In this document: positions 33,372 to 43,160 of the stretch, in pieces | How positions within the stretch are numbered: position 1 is the stretch's first letter | Layout of the letters: every line of letters starts with the position of its first letter | Source of the DNA: Bacteroidales bacterium | Lineage (GTDB): Bacteria > Bacteroidota > Bacteroidia > Bacteroidales > VadinHA17 | Direction: 5' to 3' | DNA: 64,000 nt | Assembly (NCBI GenBank): GCA_021738535.1 | Contig: JAIPBU010000002.1 | Span: forward strand, 62,001 to 126,000 | Translations under genes and position numbers: made by a program | Notes under the pieces: model-generated | The model's database searches: none | Told to the model about the DNA's origin: nothing | The model's input: only the letters and a program-made list of their open reading frames with translations

Positions 33372-35804
33372 ATGGTTAAAAGATATTTTTATTCTCAGTC
33401 CGGCTTAACAAGAATCATTAATATTTTTATTGTCACAATTTTCTTCCTGTTATCTGCCCCTCTGCATGCCCAGGAGAAGGAGGGAAAGATCAAGGGGCGT
33501 GTCTATAATGCTTCAACCAATGAAGCAGTACCTTTTGCAACCGTTGTTATTGTAGGTACTACAACGGGAGCAATGACAGATTTTGACGGGAATTTTACTT
33601 TTACCGGTATAGAGCCGGGTTACGTGCAGATTAAAGCCTCTTCGGTAGGCTTTGAATCCTATGTGTCAAATTCATTCCTGGTAACACGTGATAAGGCAGC
33701 TACTGTAGAGCTGCCACTTACTGAAGCTGTTGTAGGTATTGATGATGTTGTTGTTAAGGCTTCTCCTTTCAGAAAAAAACTTGAGTCTCCCGTATCTGTT
33801 CGTATAATAGGGATCCAGGAGATAGAGAAGAATCCAGGGGGAAACAGGGATATCTCAAAAGTAATCCAGTCTTTTCCCGGGGTGGCCTCCACGCCGGCCT
33901 TCAGAAATGATGTTATAGTACGTGGCGGAGGGCCCAATGAGAACAGGTTTTACCTGGATGAAATAGAGATACCCTATCTGAATCACTTTTCAACACAGGG
34001 TGCTTCAGGAGGGCCAGTTGGCATTATAAATGTTGATTTTATAAAGGAACTCAATTTTTATTCCGGTGCCTTCCCTGCAAGCAGGGGTAATGCCATGAGC
34101 TCGGTGTTAAGTTTCAGGCAGGTTGACGGAAATGATGAGAAGTTTAAATTCAGAACTACAGTGGGAGCTTCTGACCTGGGTATTACAGTAGACGGTCCCA
34201 CAGGGGAAAACAGTACACTTATCATGTCGGCTCGACGGTCATATCTGCAGTTTCTTTTCAATATAATTGGTCTGCCCTTTCTGCCAACATACAATGATTT
34301 TCAGTTCAAGCACAAGACAAAGATCTCGGATAAAGGCGAGCTTACAGTACTGGGCATTGGTGCACTTGACGATTTTGAGCTTAACAGGGACGCAAATGAA
34401 ACAGCTTATCAGCGATATATACTTGATTATATTCCTGTTCAGGAACAATATAGTTATACTTTCGGTATAAAGTATAAGCATTTCAGGGACAATGGATATG
34501 ATACCTGGATTTTAAGCAGAAGTTACCTTAACAACCGACAGTACAAATATGCCGGTAATGTTGAAGTAGACTCACTAAGGATATTTGACTATACTTCCGG
34601 TGAGGGCGAAAACAAGTTCAGGTATGAGCGAAACAGCCAGTTTGAAAATGGCTTGAAACTTGTATATGGGATTTCCTTTGAAAATGCCCTTTACCGTAAT
34701 TCAACTTTTCAGAAGCTTTTTATTGATAACAATGTTCAGCAGATAAATTATGACCAGTTCATAAGGTTAAACAAATATGCTGCATTTGGCCAGGTATCAA
34801 AAAGTTTTTTCAACCGCAGCCTGAACCTGTCGTTTGGCCTGAGGGCTGATGGTATTGATTATACTGATAACATGGCCAATCCTCTTAATAATCTTTCGCC
34901 TCGTTTTTCACTTTCATACAACTTCACTGAAAATTTCAGTTTAAACTTTAACACAGGCAGGTTTGTACAGTTACCACCATATACAACAATGGGATATGCT
35001 GATGAGAACGGTACCTTTATTAACGAGGAGAACGGTTTGAAATATATAAATAGTGACCATATTGTTGCCGGTGTAGAATATCTGCCTACAGAAACAATTC
35101 AGCTGACACTGGAAGGTTTTTACAAGAAATATTCAAATTACCCTTTTTCTGTAAGGGACTCTATTCCTCTTGCCAGCAAGAGTGCAGATTTCGGAACCTA
35201 TGGAGATGAAGAGGTATTATCAATATCAGAGGGAAGGGCTTATGGTTTGGAATTACTGGGAAGGATAAAAAACCTTAAAGGAACTAACCTTGTAATGGCA
35301 TACACTCTTGTAAGAAGTGAATTTAGGGGAAATGATGACAATTATATCCCAACTGCATGGGATAACAGGCATCTGTTTAACCTTACCGCAACAAGGAAGT
35401 TTAAAAAGAACTGGGAACTGGGACTTAAATGGCGTTTTGTCGGGGGGGCACCTTACACTCCCTTTGATCTTGAGCAGTCATCTCTCAAAGCAGCATGGGA
35501 TATCAGGGGACAGGGCTATCTTGATTATGCACGTTACAATTCGCAGCGACTTAAGTCATTTCACCAGCTTGACCTGAGGGTTGATAAATCATTTTTCTTT
35601 GACAGGTGGACTCTGATGATCTATGCAGATGTTCAGAATGTTTATAACTTCACAGCAGATCAGCCCCCGATACTTACAAGACAAACTGATGAAAGTAATG
35701 TACCACTGACTGACCCTGCTGATCCTGAGAGGTATCAACTGGAATATATTGAGGGAGAAACAGGTACAGTTTTGCCAACTATAGGTATAATAATTGAATT
35801 TTAA
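33372..35804 (+). CDS. TonB-dependent receptor
   Basis: 810 residues. Signal peptide ends near LHAQ; CarboxypepD_reg-like domain (GRVYNASTNEAVPFATVVI...MTDFDGNFTF) at about 38-120; plug domain (VIQSFPGVAS; DVIVRGGGPNENRFYLDEIE) to about 250; then a 22-strand-type barrel. It ends in the aromatic strand GIIIEF. Imports an unknown nutrient across the outer membrane. The next gene, a lipoprotein, starts 3 bp later. It lacks an adjacent SusD gene, so it is not a classical polysaccharide locus. Confidence 0.93.
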   Translation: MVKRYFYSQSGLTRIINIFIVTIFFLLSAPLHAQEKEGKIKGRVYNASTNEAVPFATVVIVGTTTGAMTDFDGNFTFTGIEPGYVQIKASSVGFESYVSNSFLVTRDKAATVELPLTEAVVGIDDVVVKASPFRKKLESPVSVRIIGIQEIEKNPGGNRDISKVIQSFPGVASTPAFRNDVIVRGGGPNENRFYLDEIEIPYLNHFSTQGASGGPVGIINVDFIKELNFYSGAFPASRGNAMSSVLSFRQVDGNDEKFKFRTTVGASDLGITVDGPTGENSTLIMSARRSYLQFLFNIIGLPFLPTYNDFQFKHKTKISDKGELTVLGIGALDDFELNRDANETAYQRYILDYIPVQEQYSYTFGIKYKHFRDNGYDTWILSRSYLNNRQYKYAGNVEVDSLRIFDYTSGEGENKFRYERNSQFENGLKLVYGISFENALYRNSTFQKLFIDNNVQQINYDQFIRLNKYAAFGQVSKSFFNRSLNLSFGLRADGIDYTDNMANPLNNLSPRFSLSYNFTENFSLNFNTGRFVQLPPYTTMGYADENGTFINEENGLKYINSDHIVAGVEYLPTETIQLTLEGFYKKYSNYPFSVRDSIPLASKSADFGTYGDEEVLSISEGRAYGLELLGRIKNLKGTNLVMAYTLVRSEFRGNDDNYIPTAWDNRHLFNLTATRKFKKNWELGLKWRFVGGAPYTPFDLEQSSLKAAWDIRGQGYLDYARYNSQRLKSFHQLDLRVDKSFFFDRWTLMIYADVQNVYNFTADQPPILTRQTDESNVPLTDPADPERYQLEYIEGETGTVLPTIGIIIEF

Positions 35805-35807
35805 ATA

Positions 35808-36575
35808 ATGGTAGATATGAAGAATATATTGATCCTGGTGTTAATAGCAGTTATTTCATATTCGTGTACAATAAAACAGCAGGCACAAGCAGAGGCTGAA
35901 GAAGATATTTATGTTTTTACAAAAAATGAGGCCAGCGAGGGACCATGGATAACAGTTGAGTTTCAGCGTGGCGAATCTTTCTATTACCCTTTGATGGCTA
36001 TCTGGCTGGAGGATATGGAAGGTAATTACATTCAGTCGCTCTTTGTTCCTGAATCAGTAGCAACAAGTGTATTCCGTTTTGGTAAGACAGAAGGCGGGGA
36101 ATGGAAGTCAGGCGTCAGGAGATGGCCTCAGACATTACCATATTGGTCACATAAGAGGAACATAAAGGCAGCCGACGGATTCTATGTTCCCGGACCTGAC
36201 ACCAGGGTTCCCGATGCTTATAGCGGCCCAACTCCTACAACGGGATTTGTTATGTCTGCAAGGGCTGATGATCCTGTACAGACATCACTTAGAGTCCTGC
36301 TGGAAGTTAACCAGAACTGGGACTGGAATGAATACTGGACCAACGATCTTTACCCGGATGATGAATATTATAAGCGTTCCTGTCAGCCCGCTATTGTATA
36401 TGAAGCAACAATAAACCCTGCAATGCCGGGTAGAAAGACTGTGATGAAAGCAATTGGCCACAGTCATCCCTCAGGATCCACGGGTGAATTGTATGATGAC
36501 CTGAGTACACTTACTACAGCTCTTAATATTGCGGATTCAATATATGTATATCTTGGGAGAGCGACTCTTGATTAG
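35808..36575 (+). CDS. lipoprotein, possibly DUF2271-like
   Basis: 255 residues (or 252 from ATG 35817). Lipobox VISYSC. The soluble part resembles DUF2271-type proteins (MAIWLEDMEGNYIQSLFV; GVRRWPQTLPYWSHKR), with Trp-rich strands; I am not certain of the family. It is 3 bp behind the TonB-dependent receptor, so it probably works with that receptor as a surface-exposed lipoprotein. Its 3' end overlaps the convergent T9SS-tail gene by 4 bp. Confidence 0.72.
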   Translation: MVDMKNILILVLIAVISYSCTIKQQAQAEAEEDIYVFTKNEASEGPWITVEFQRGESFYYPLMAIWLEDMEGNYIQSLFVPESVATSVFRFGKTEGGEWKSGVRRWPQTLPYWSHKRNIKAADGFYVPGPDTRVPDAYSGPTPTTGFVMSARADDPVQTSLRVLLEVNQNWDWNEYWTNDLYPDDEYYKRSCQPAIVYEATINPAMPGRKTVMKAIGHSHPSGSTGELYDDLSTLTTALNIADSIYVYLGRATLD

Positions 36576-36940
36576 GAGTCAACAAGGATCTTTTTTACAA
36601 CGCGGGTTTTATCTTCATAACGGATTGTTACAAGGTAGATGCCTTTACGGGCGTCTGAAAAGCTTATAACGGCCCTGTTCCTGGGATAACTAAATTTTTC
36701 ACGAGTCGTTTCCTGACCTATGATATTTGTCATCCTGACAAACTCAAAAGCTTTATCACTGGTTATAGTGAACCGGCTGTCTGTTACCGGGACAGGGAAG
36801 ATTTTCAGGCTGGTATCTTCATTCTCGTTTTCCTTAAGTTTAATCTCTTTCTGAGGATCAATACTCTTCTCCCCTGATTGTGCATTGCTAATCAGAGGGC
36901 AAAAAAGAATGAGTAGTATGGAAACGACAATTATTCGCAT
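36572..36940 (-). CDS. short T9SS type A sorting-domain protein
   Basis: 122 residues. Signal peptide (LLILFCPLISNAQ), a 25-residue charged linker, then almost nothing but a C-terminal T9SS sorting domain (LKIFPVPVTDSRFTI; ARKGIYLVTIRYEDKTRVVKKILV). Normally such a domain directs a large cargo through the type IX system and is removed; here no cargo domain exists. The frame is clean and the start is preceded by a normal spacing, so it looks like a real small gene and not a fragment. It shows that the organism is expected to have T9SS. Confidence 0.8.
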   Translation of the reverse strand: MRIIVVSILLILFCPLISNAQSGEKSIDPQKEIKLKENENEDTSLKIFPVPVTDSRFTITSDKAFEFVRMTNIIGQETTREKFSYPRNRAVISFSDARKGIYLVTIRYEDKTRVVKKILVDS

Positions 36941-36995
36941 TCCCGTTGCTGGTTTAAGAGTTTATACGCAAATACCATGCTAAAGATACAAATTT

Positions 36996-37754
36996 TTAGC
37001 TTTTCTGCGTTTTAATAAGTTTTATTGCTCTTTCCAGGTCATCAGGTGTATCAATTCCAAAGCTTTCCCATTCTGTTAATGCGCAGTTGACCCTGAATCC
37101 ATTCTCCAGCCACCTGTTTTGTTCAAGAGATTCAGCTTTTTCCAGGCCTGATTGATTCAATTTGCTGATTTCCCGGAGAATATCTGCCCTGTATCCATAT
37201 AGCCCCATGTGTTTATAGTAGGTATGATAGGAGAGCCATTTTTCTTTTTCGGCATTTCTGATATAAGGTATTGCAGTCCTGCTGAAGTAAAGGGCATTTT
37301 TATTCTTATTTATAACCACTTTTACCTGGTTGGTGTCATTTAAAGATTTCCAGTCTTCTACTTTTTTAATAAGACTGGCTATCTGTACGGTACTGTCATC
37401 AAAACACTCACCTACCTGCTGTATCTGTTCCGGTTTCATAGTAGGTTCATCACCCTGTATATTGATTACAACATCAGGCTTCAGTCCGGTTTTTTCTTCT
37501 ACAATATGCAGTGCTTCTGCACAGCGGTCAGTGCCACTCCTGTGCAGGGGAGATGTCATTAATGCTTCACCGCCAAACTCCCTGACCCTGTCAAAGATGC
37601 GCTTGTCATCAGTGGCCACGTATACTTTTGGAAGGGCAAGCGATGCAAGCTTATAAACATGCTCAATCATTGGTGAACCATCGATGAGAGCAAGTGGTTT
37701 GCCGGGGAAACGTGTAGAAGCATAACGGGCAGGGATAATTCCAATTTTTTGCAT
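36996..37754 (-). CDS. kdsB: 3-deoxy-manno-octulosonate cytidylyltransferase KdsB
   Basis: 252 residues. Activates Kdo with CTP to CMP-Kdo for lipopolysaccharide inner core. Signature IIPARYASTRFPGKPLALI at the N-terminus, then VYVATDDKRI, NIQGDEPTMKPEQI and the C-terminal SLEQNRWLENGF block. Monocistronic; divergent from the sigma-54 activator gene with 73 bp between. Confidence 0.96.
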   Translation of the reverse strand: MQKIGIIPARYASTRFPGKPLALIDGSPMIEHVYKLASLALPKVYVATDDKRIFDRVREFGGEALMTSPLHRSGTDRCAEALHIVEEKTGLKPDVVINIQGDEPTMKPEQIQQVGECFDDSTVQIASLIKKVEDWKSLNDTNQVKVVINKNKNALYFSRTAIPYIRNAEKEKWLSYHTYYKHMGLYGYRADILREISKLNQSGLEKAESLEQNRWLENGFRVNCALTEWESFGIDTPDDLERAIKLIKTQKS

Positions 37755-37827
37755 AGTATCAGGTTTAATTCATTGCTAATTTACAAAAATTGAATTTTTC
37801 AATGTTTTAAAAAAAGATTAATTTCGC

Positions 37828-39096
37828 ATGAATGGGAAAAAGCATATGAAAGATTTACAGGGCATAAAGCAGCGATTTGAAATAATAGGTAACTATGTTG
37901 GGCTTAACCGGGCAATAGATATTGCTATCCAGGTGGCACCAACTGATCTTTCCGTACTAATTTCAGGTGAAAGCGGAACAGGGAAGGAGATTTTTCCACA
38001 GATAATTCATCATCACAGTAAGAGAAAACATGGTCAGTATATAGCTGTTAATTGCGGCGCAATACCTGAAGGGACAATTGACTCGGAGTTATTCGGTCAT
38101 GAAAAAGGGGCTTTTACAGGAGCCACAGATAGCAGGAAAGGGTATTTTGAGGTTGCAAGCGGTGGAACTATATTCCTGGATGAAGTAGCGGAATTGCCAT
38201 CTGCTACACAGGTCAGGCTCCTTAGAGTACTTGAATCAGGTGAATTTATCAGGGTGGGTTCATCAAAAGTTCAGAAAACAGATGTAAGGGTTATTGCTGC
38301 AACAAATATAGATATACCGGAAGCCGTGCATTCAGGTAAGTTCCGTGAAGATCTGTTTTATCGCCTTAATACCGTCCCAATAATAATTCCCCCATTAAAA
38401 GAAAGGGGAGATGATATTTTACTGCTATTCAGAAAATTTGCAGTTGATTTTGCAGAGAAGTACAGAATGCCTGCTGTAAAACTTACTGAAGATGCCAGGC
38501 AGATGCTGACTTCTTATTCATGGCCCGGTAATGTTCGTCAGCTCAAGAATATTACAGAGCAGATTTCCATAATTGAAGGTGCGCGGGAAATTGATTCATC
38601 CACGCTTGAGAACTACCTGCCTGATTACAGCAGAGTAAAACTGCCCGCTGTAGTTAGCAGGAAAGAGGCTTCCTTCTCTTCCGAAAGGGAGATACTTTAT
38701 AAGATCCTTTTCGATATGAAAAATGACATGAATGATCTTAAAAAACTTGTGCTTGACATGCTTAGGGAAGATAATCCATCCCTCAATATCAGCGACCATA
38801 ACTCAGGTGTTCTGCAAAGATTGTATGATGATCCTGGTCTGGAGAATATTGCCGGCACCAATGGTCAGAACCGGAATGATGAAGGACTTAAATACACTCC
38901 TGAAAAGCAATCGGACCGTATAGAGGATACAGAGGAAATAGTTGAAGAGTCCCTGTCGCTTGTTGACAAGGAAATAGAACTAATAAGCAAGGCACTCGGG
39001 AAATATAACGGTAAAAGGAAGATGGCAGCCCGTGAACTGGGAATCTCAGAAAGAACATTATACAGGAAAATTAAAGAATATGGCATTGATCTCTAA
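37828..39096 (+). CDS. sigma-54-dependent transcription activator
   Basis: 422 residues. AAA+ sigma-54 interaction domain right from the N-terminus (Walker A SGESGTGKE at about 48-56, GAFTGA loop at about 93, GGTIFLDEVAELP Walker B), no receiver or GAF domain, then a linker and a C-terminal Fis-type helix-turn-helix (KMAARELGISERTLYRKI). Such regulators without sensory domain are active unless titrated. It overlaps the LptE-like gene, an arrangement conserved in Bacteroidota. Candidate targets in this window are the sigma-54-like sites at 41008 and 47409. Confidence 0.94.
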   Translation: MNGKKHMKDLQGIKQRFEIIGNYVGLNRAIDIAIQVAPTDLSVLISGESGTGKEIFPQIIHHHSKRKHGQYIAVNCGAIPEGTIDSELFGHEKGAFTGATDSRKGYFEVASGGTIFLDEVAELPSATQVRLLRVLESGEFIRVGSSKVQKTDVRVIAATNIDIPEAVHSGKFREDLFYRLNTVPIIIPPLKERGDDILLLFRKFAVDFAEKYRMPAVKLTEDARQMLTSYSWPGNVRQLKNITEQISIIEGAREIDSSTLENYLPDYSRVKLPAVVSRKEASFSSEREILYKILFDMKNDMNDLKKLVLDMLREDNPSLNISDHNSGVLQRLYDDPGLENIAGTNGQNRNDEGLKYTPEKQSDRIEDTEEIVEESLSLVDKEIELISKALGKYNGKRKMAARELGISERTLYRKIKEYGIDL

Positions 39097-39625
39097 AAAG
39101 AATATTATGTTTTCCTTGCTGGGGCCTGTCATTGTTCCGGTCTTCGTATTTTTTGCCTTTACAGGTAACGGATGTAAAGTTAGTTATTCAATGAGCGGGG
39201 CGAGTATCTCGCCTGAGGTTAAGACTATCAGCGTTGACTATTTTGATAACAGGGCAAACCTGGTGCAGCCCGGACTTAGTCAGTATATTACAAATGAATT
39301 AATGGACAAATGCAGGGCCCAGACAAACCTGAGCTTTGTAAGTGATGCAGGAGACGTAAGTTTTGAAGGCGAAATCAGTGATTACAGAACTGCTCCTCTT
39401 ACAGTCTCCGGAAACGCGCAGGCTGCAATGAACAGGTTCACTATTGCCGTAAAGGTAAAGTTCACAAACGTTATTGAACCGGATTTCAGTTACGAGCAAA
39501 CTTTTACACGTTATGAAGATTATGACAGCTCAAAACAGCTGAGCCAGGTTGAACAGGAACTTACGGAAAAGATAGTAGAACAAATAGTTGAAGACATATT
39601 TAATCAGGCCTTTGTCAACTGGTAG
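39080..39625 (+). CDS. lptE: LptE-like lipoprotein
   Basis: 181 residues from ATG 39080, overlapping the sigma-54 activator by 17 bp. Signal with lipobox TGNGC (Cys about 32), then the LptE/DUF4296-like fold (VSYSMSGASISPEVKTISVDYFDN; TNLSFVSDAGDVSFEGEISDY). LptE plugs LptD at the outer membrane for LPS insertion. Followed 1 bp later by a TPR-like gene. Bacteroidota LptE is divergent, so the assignment rests on the order sigma-54 activator-LptE-secG and the N-terminal motif. Confidence 0.8.
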   Translation: MALISKKNIMFSLLGPVIVPVFVFFAFTGNGCKVSYSMSGASISPEVKTISVDYFDNRANLVQPGLSQYITNELMDKCRAQTNLSFVSDAGDVSFEGEISDYRTAPLTVSGNAQAAMNRFTIAVKVKFTNVIEPDFSYEQTFTRYEDYDSSKQLSQVEQELTEKIVEQIVEDIFNQAFVNW

Positions 39626-39626
39626 T

Positions 39627-40556
39627 ATGAATAAATCGGAATTTATAGATATTATTAAGGCACGAAGGGTATTGTCTGAAGCTGAATACAGGGAAATAGA
39701 CCTGTTAAGCGATAAATACCCCTTCTTCCAGTCGGCTCATGTCTTATTGCTAAATTCACTCTACAGGAATGATGACCTTGATTTCACTGACCGGTTGAAG
39801 GAGACTGCCATTTATATTGCTGACAGGGAAGCACTATATTATCTTTTAAATTCCCATCAGGAAAAGGAAACTGAGATTGAGAATTCCGTCAGGCAGGACA
39901 TTGAAACACAATCCGGCAGAAGCAGGGAAGAATTGTTAAAGGAAATAAACGAGAGGCTGAATGAGATCAGCGGAGTGAGTAGTGAGATTGCAGGGCCTGA
40001 AGAAGATGTGGCGAAGGAAACAGAACAGGAGGAAGTTCAGGAAATTAATCAGGAGACGGTGAGGGAAGAAGCAGGCGAAGATGTTCCGGGTAATAACAGG
40101 CTGAATGCAGCCGGAGAGATTTTGCAACTGGATGAGGACATGCAGGATGATGACAGTAATATTGCTGATGTTGGATTTGATACTGATAATTTTAGTTTAA
40201 TCCAGGGCGATGAATTGCTGGATCTTGACACGGATGATAATGAGGCAGAAAGAGATGATAACGCTGATAATAAAGTTATTGATGATGATGAACTTGTTGA
40301 CAGGTTTATTAATTCTAATCCGAGAATAGAACCAAGAAAAGCTGATGATAATTCCGAACCGGAAGATATCTCTGAGGAAAGTACGAGGGAACAGCCTGAC
40401 CTTGTTTCTGAAACACTTGCAAATATCTACCTTTCTCAGGGTTACTACTCTAAAGCAATTGGGATTTATGAAAGGTTAAGTTTGAAATATCCGGAAAAAA
40501 GTAGTTACTTTGCGACGCAAATTGAGAAAATAGAAGAAATTATTTCAAAAAACTGA
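39627..40556 (+). CDS. acidic protein with C-terminal TPR-like segment
   Basis: 309 residues from ATG 39627. The N-terminal helical part (FIDIIKARRVLSEAEYREID; YPFFQSAHVLLLNSLYRN) is followed by a low-complexity acidic middle (QDDDSNIADVGFD; EAERDDNADNKVIDDDELVD) and a C-terminal TPR-like hairpin (ETLANIYLSQGYYSKAIGIY). No signal peptide, so cytoplasmic. Its place between LptE and SecG in one operon (1 and 4 bp gaps) is typical of Bacteroidota. The role is unknown; a link to envelope biogenesis is guilt by association. Confidence 0.75.
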   Translation: MNKSEFIDIIKARRVLSEAEYREIDLLSDKYPFFQSAHVLLLNSLYRNDDLDFTDRLKETAIYIADREALYYLLNSHQEKETEIENSVRQDIETQSGRSREELLKEINERLNEISGVSSEIAGPEEDVAKETEQEEVQEINQETVREEAGEDVPGNNRLNAAGEILQLDEDMQDDDSNIADVGFDTDNFSLIQGDELLDLDTDDNEAERDDNADNKVIDDDELVDRFINSNPRIEPRKADDNSEPEDISEESTREQPDLVSETLANIYLSQGYYSKAIGIYERLSLKYPEKSSYFATQIEKIEEIISKN

Positions 40557-40560
40557 AGGA

Positions 40561-40908
40561 ATGGGTATTTATATTTTCATATCAATCATAATTATTATTG
40601 CCTGTATTTTGCAGGTATTGATAGTCCTTGTCCAGAATTCAAAAGGAGGCGGACTGGCTGCCAATTTTACTTCCACAGGTCAGTCAATGGGTGTACGAAA
40701 AACAGCGGATTTTCTTGAGAAAGCAACATGGACTCTCGCTGTTATTGTTCTGGTACTTAGTATAGCGGCTACTGCTGCCATTCCCCACGGGACAGAAGAA
40801 GAGGCATCCAGGATTGAAGATCAGATAAACAATGCGGTTGATCCGACTGCAATACCAAATCTGCCTACTGCTATACCCGACCAGGGTGAGGGACAGCAGG
40901 AAGAATAA
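40561..40908 (+). CDS. secG: preprotein translocase subunit SecG
   Basis: 115 residues. Two TM helices (FISIIIIIACILQVLIVLVQ and TWTLAVIVLVLSIAATAAI) around the SecG loop NSKGGGLAANFTSTGQ. A C-terminal acidic Pro/Gln-rich tail is longer than in E. coli. Supports SecYE-mediated export. Last gene of the operon, followed by a strong terminator. Confidence 0.93.
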   Translation: MGIYIFISIIIIIACILQVLIVLVQNSKGGGLAANFTSTGQSMGVRKTADFLEKATWTLAVIVLVLSIAATAAIPHGTEEEASRIEDQINNAVDPTAIPNLPTAIPDQGEGQQEE

Positions 40909-40925
40909 AAAAAATTAAAAATGGA

Positions 40926-40963
40926 AAAAATGTCAGTTTGTCACCAGACTGACATTTTTTTTT
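40926..40963 (+). terminator. rho-independent terminator after secG
   Basis: AATGTCAGT pairs with ACTGACATT across a 10-nt loop; the stem is extended by AAA/TTT pairs and followed by nine or more T. It lies 18 bp past the secG stop. Confidence 0.9.
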
Positions 40964-41007
40964 GCAATAATGTCGTGCATAACACCAATTATTGGCACAA
41001 AAACCCT

Positions 41008-41024
41008 TTGGCACAAATTCTGTA
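41008..41024 (+). promoter_or_regulatory. sigma-54-like promoter of groES-groEL
   Basis: TTGGCACAAATTCTGTA resembles the -24/-12 element TTGGCAC-N5-TTGCA with a CTGTA -12 half. TTGGCAC also occurs at 40992, 16 bp earlier. No TAnnTTTG motif is seen between the secG terminator and groES, 49 bp downstream. The window also codes for a sigma-54 activator just upstream. Inference only. Confidence 0.4.
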
Positions 41025-41072
41025 AAGTGAGGGTGTCGGTAAATTTAATGTTTAACAAATTAAGTAAATAAA

Positions 41073-41351
41073 ATGGCGGAATTAAAAGGTAAAATACTTG
41101 CAGGTAAAGTACTTGTTAAACCTGATGATGCAGAAGAAAAAACTGCTAGCGGTATCATAATCCCTGACAGTGCAAAGGAAAAACCACAACAGGGTACCAT
41201 AATATTGGTTGGTGCGGCTAAAAAAGATGAAGAAATGGAGGTTAAGCCCGGTGATGTGGTTCTCTACGGTAAATATGCCGGACAGGAGCTTAACATTGAC
41301 GGTACTGATTATCTCCTTATGTCTCAGAGTGACATATTATACATTGCATAA
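41073..41351 (+). CDS. groES: co-chaperonin GroES
   Basis: 92 residues. Cap of the GroEL chamber. The order is [34 protein letters not shown], with the mobile loop TASGIIIPD, then [15 protein letters not shown], and the end [20 protein letters not shown]. It is followed by groEL after 23 bp in one transcript, preceded by a possible sigma-54 promoter. Confidence 0.98.
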   Translation: MAELKGKILAGKVLVKPDDAEEKTASGIIIPDSAKEKPQQGTIILVGAAKKDEEMEVKPGDVVLYGKYAGQELNIDGTDYLLMSQSDILYIA

Positions 41352-41359
41352 CGTAATAA

Positions 41360-43009
<1,650 letters not shown>

Positions 43010-43033
43010 GAACAGATTATCATATAGAATATA

Positions 43034-43066
43034 AAAGGAGCCGCTATTAAACCGGCTCCTTTTTTA
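43034..43066 (+). terminator. rho-independent terminator after groEL
   Basis: AAAGGAGCCG pairs with CGGCTCCTTT across a 9-nt loop and is followed by a T run. 25 bp after the groEL stop. Confidence 0.92.
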
Positions 43067-43079
43067 TTGTATCCTGTAA

Positions 43080-43114
43080 ACTCAATCTCAACTCAATCAA
43101 ACTCAATCTCAACT
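43080..43114. repeat. direct repeat ACTCAATCTCAACT x2 before lepA
   Basis: The 14-mer ACTCAATCTCAACT occurs at 43080-43093 and 43101-43114, period 21 bp (two helical turns), with a partial copy between. It ends 10 bp before the candidate -7 box of lepA. Confidence 0.7.
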
Positions 43115-43123
43115 TTTATTGTA

Positions 43124-43131
43124 TATATTTG
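43124..43131 (+). promoter_or_regulatory. -7 box TATATTTG for lepA
   Basis: TATATTTG fits TAnnTTTG and lies 29 bp before the lepA ATG at 43161. No -33 TTTG at the expected place; the direct repeat at 43080-43114 covers that position instead, which could mean an activator site. Confidence 0.4.
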
Positions 43132-43160
43132 CGTTTAATTCACAGAGAGGACAGGAAAGA

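Noticed and set aside
37828-39096. NtrC-type two-component regulator
   Set aside because: There is no receiver domain; the AAA+ domain starts at the N-terminus.
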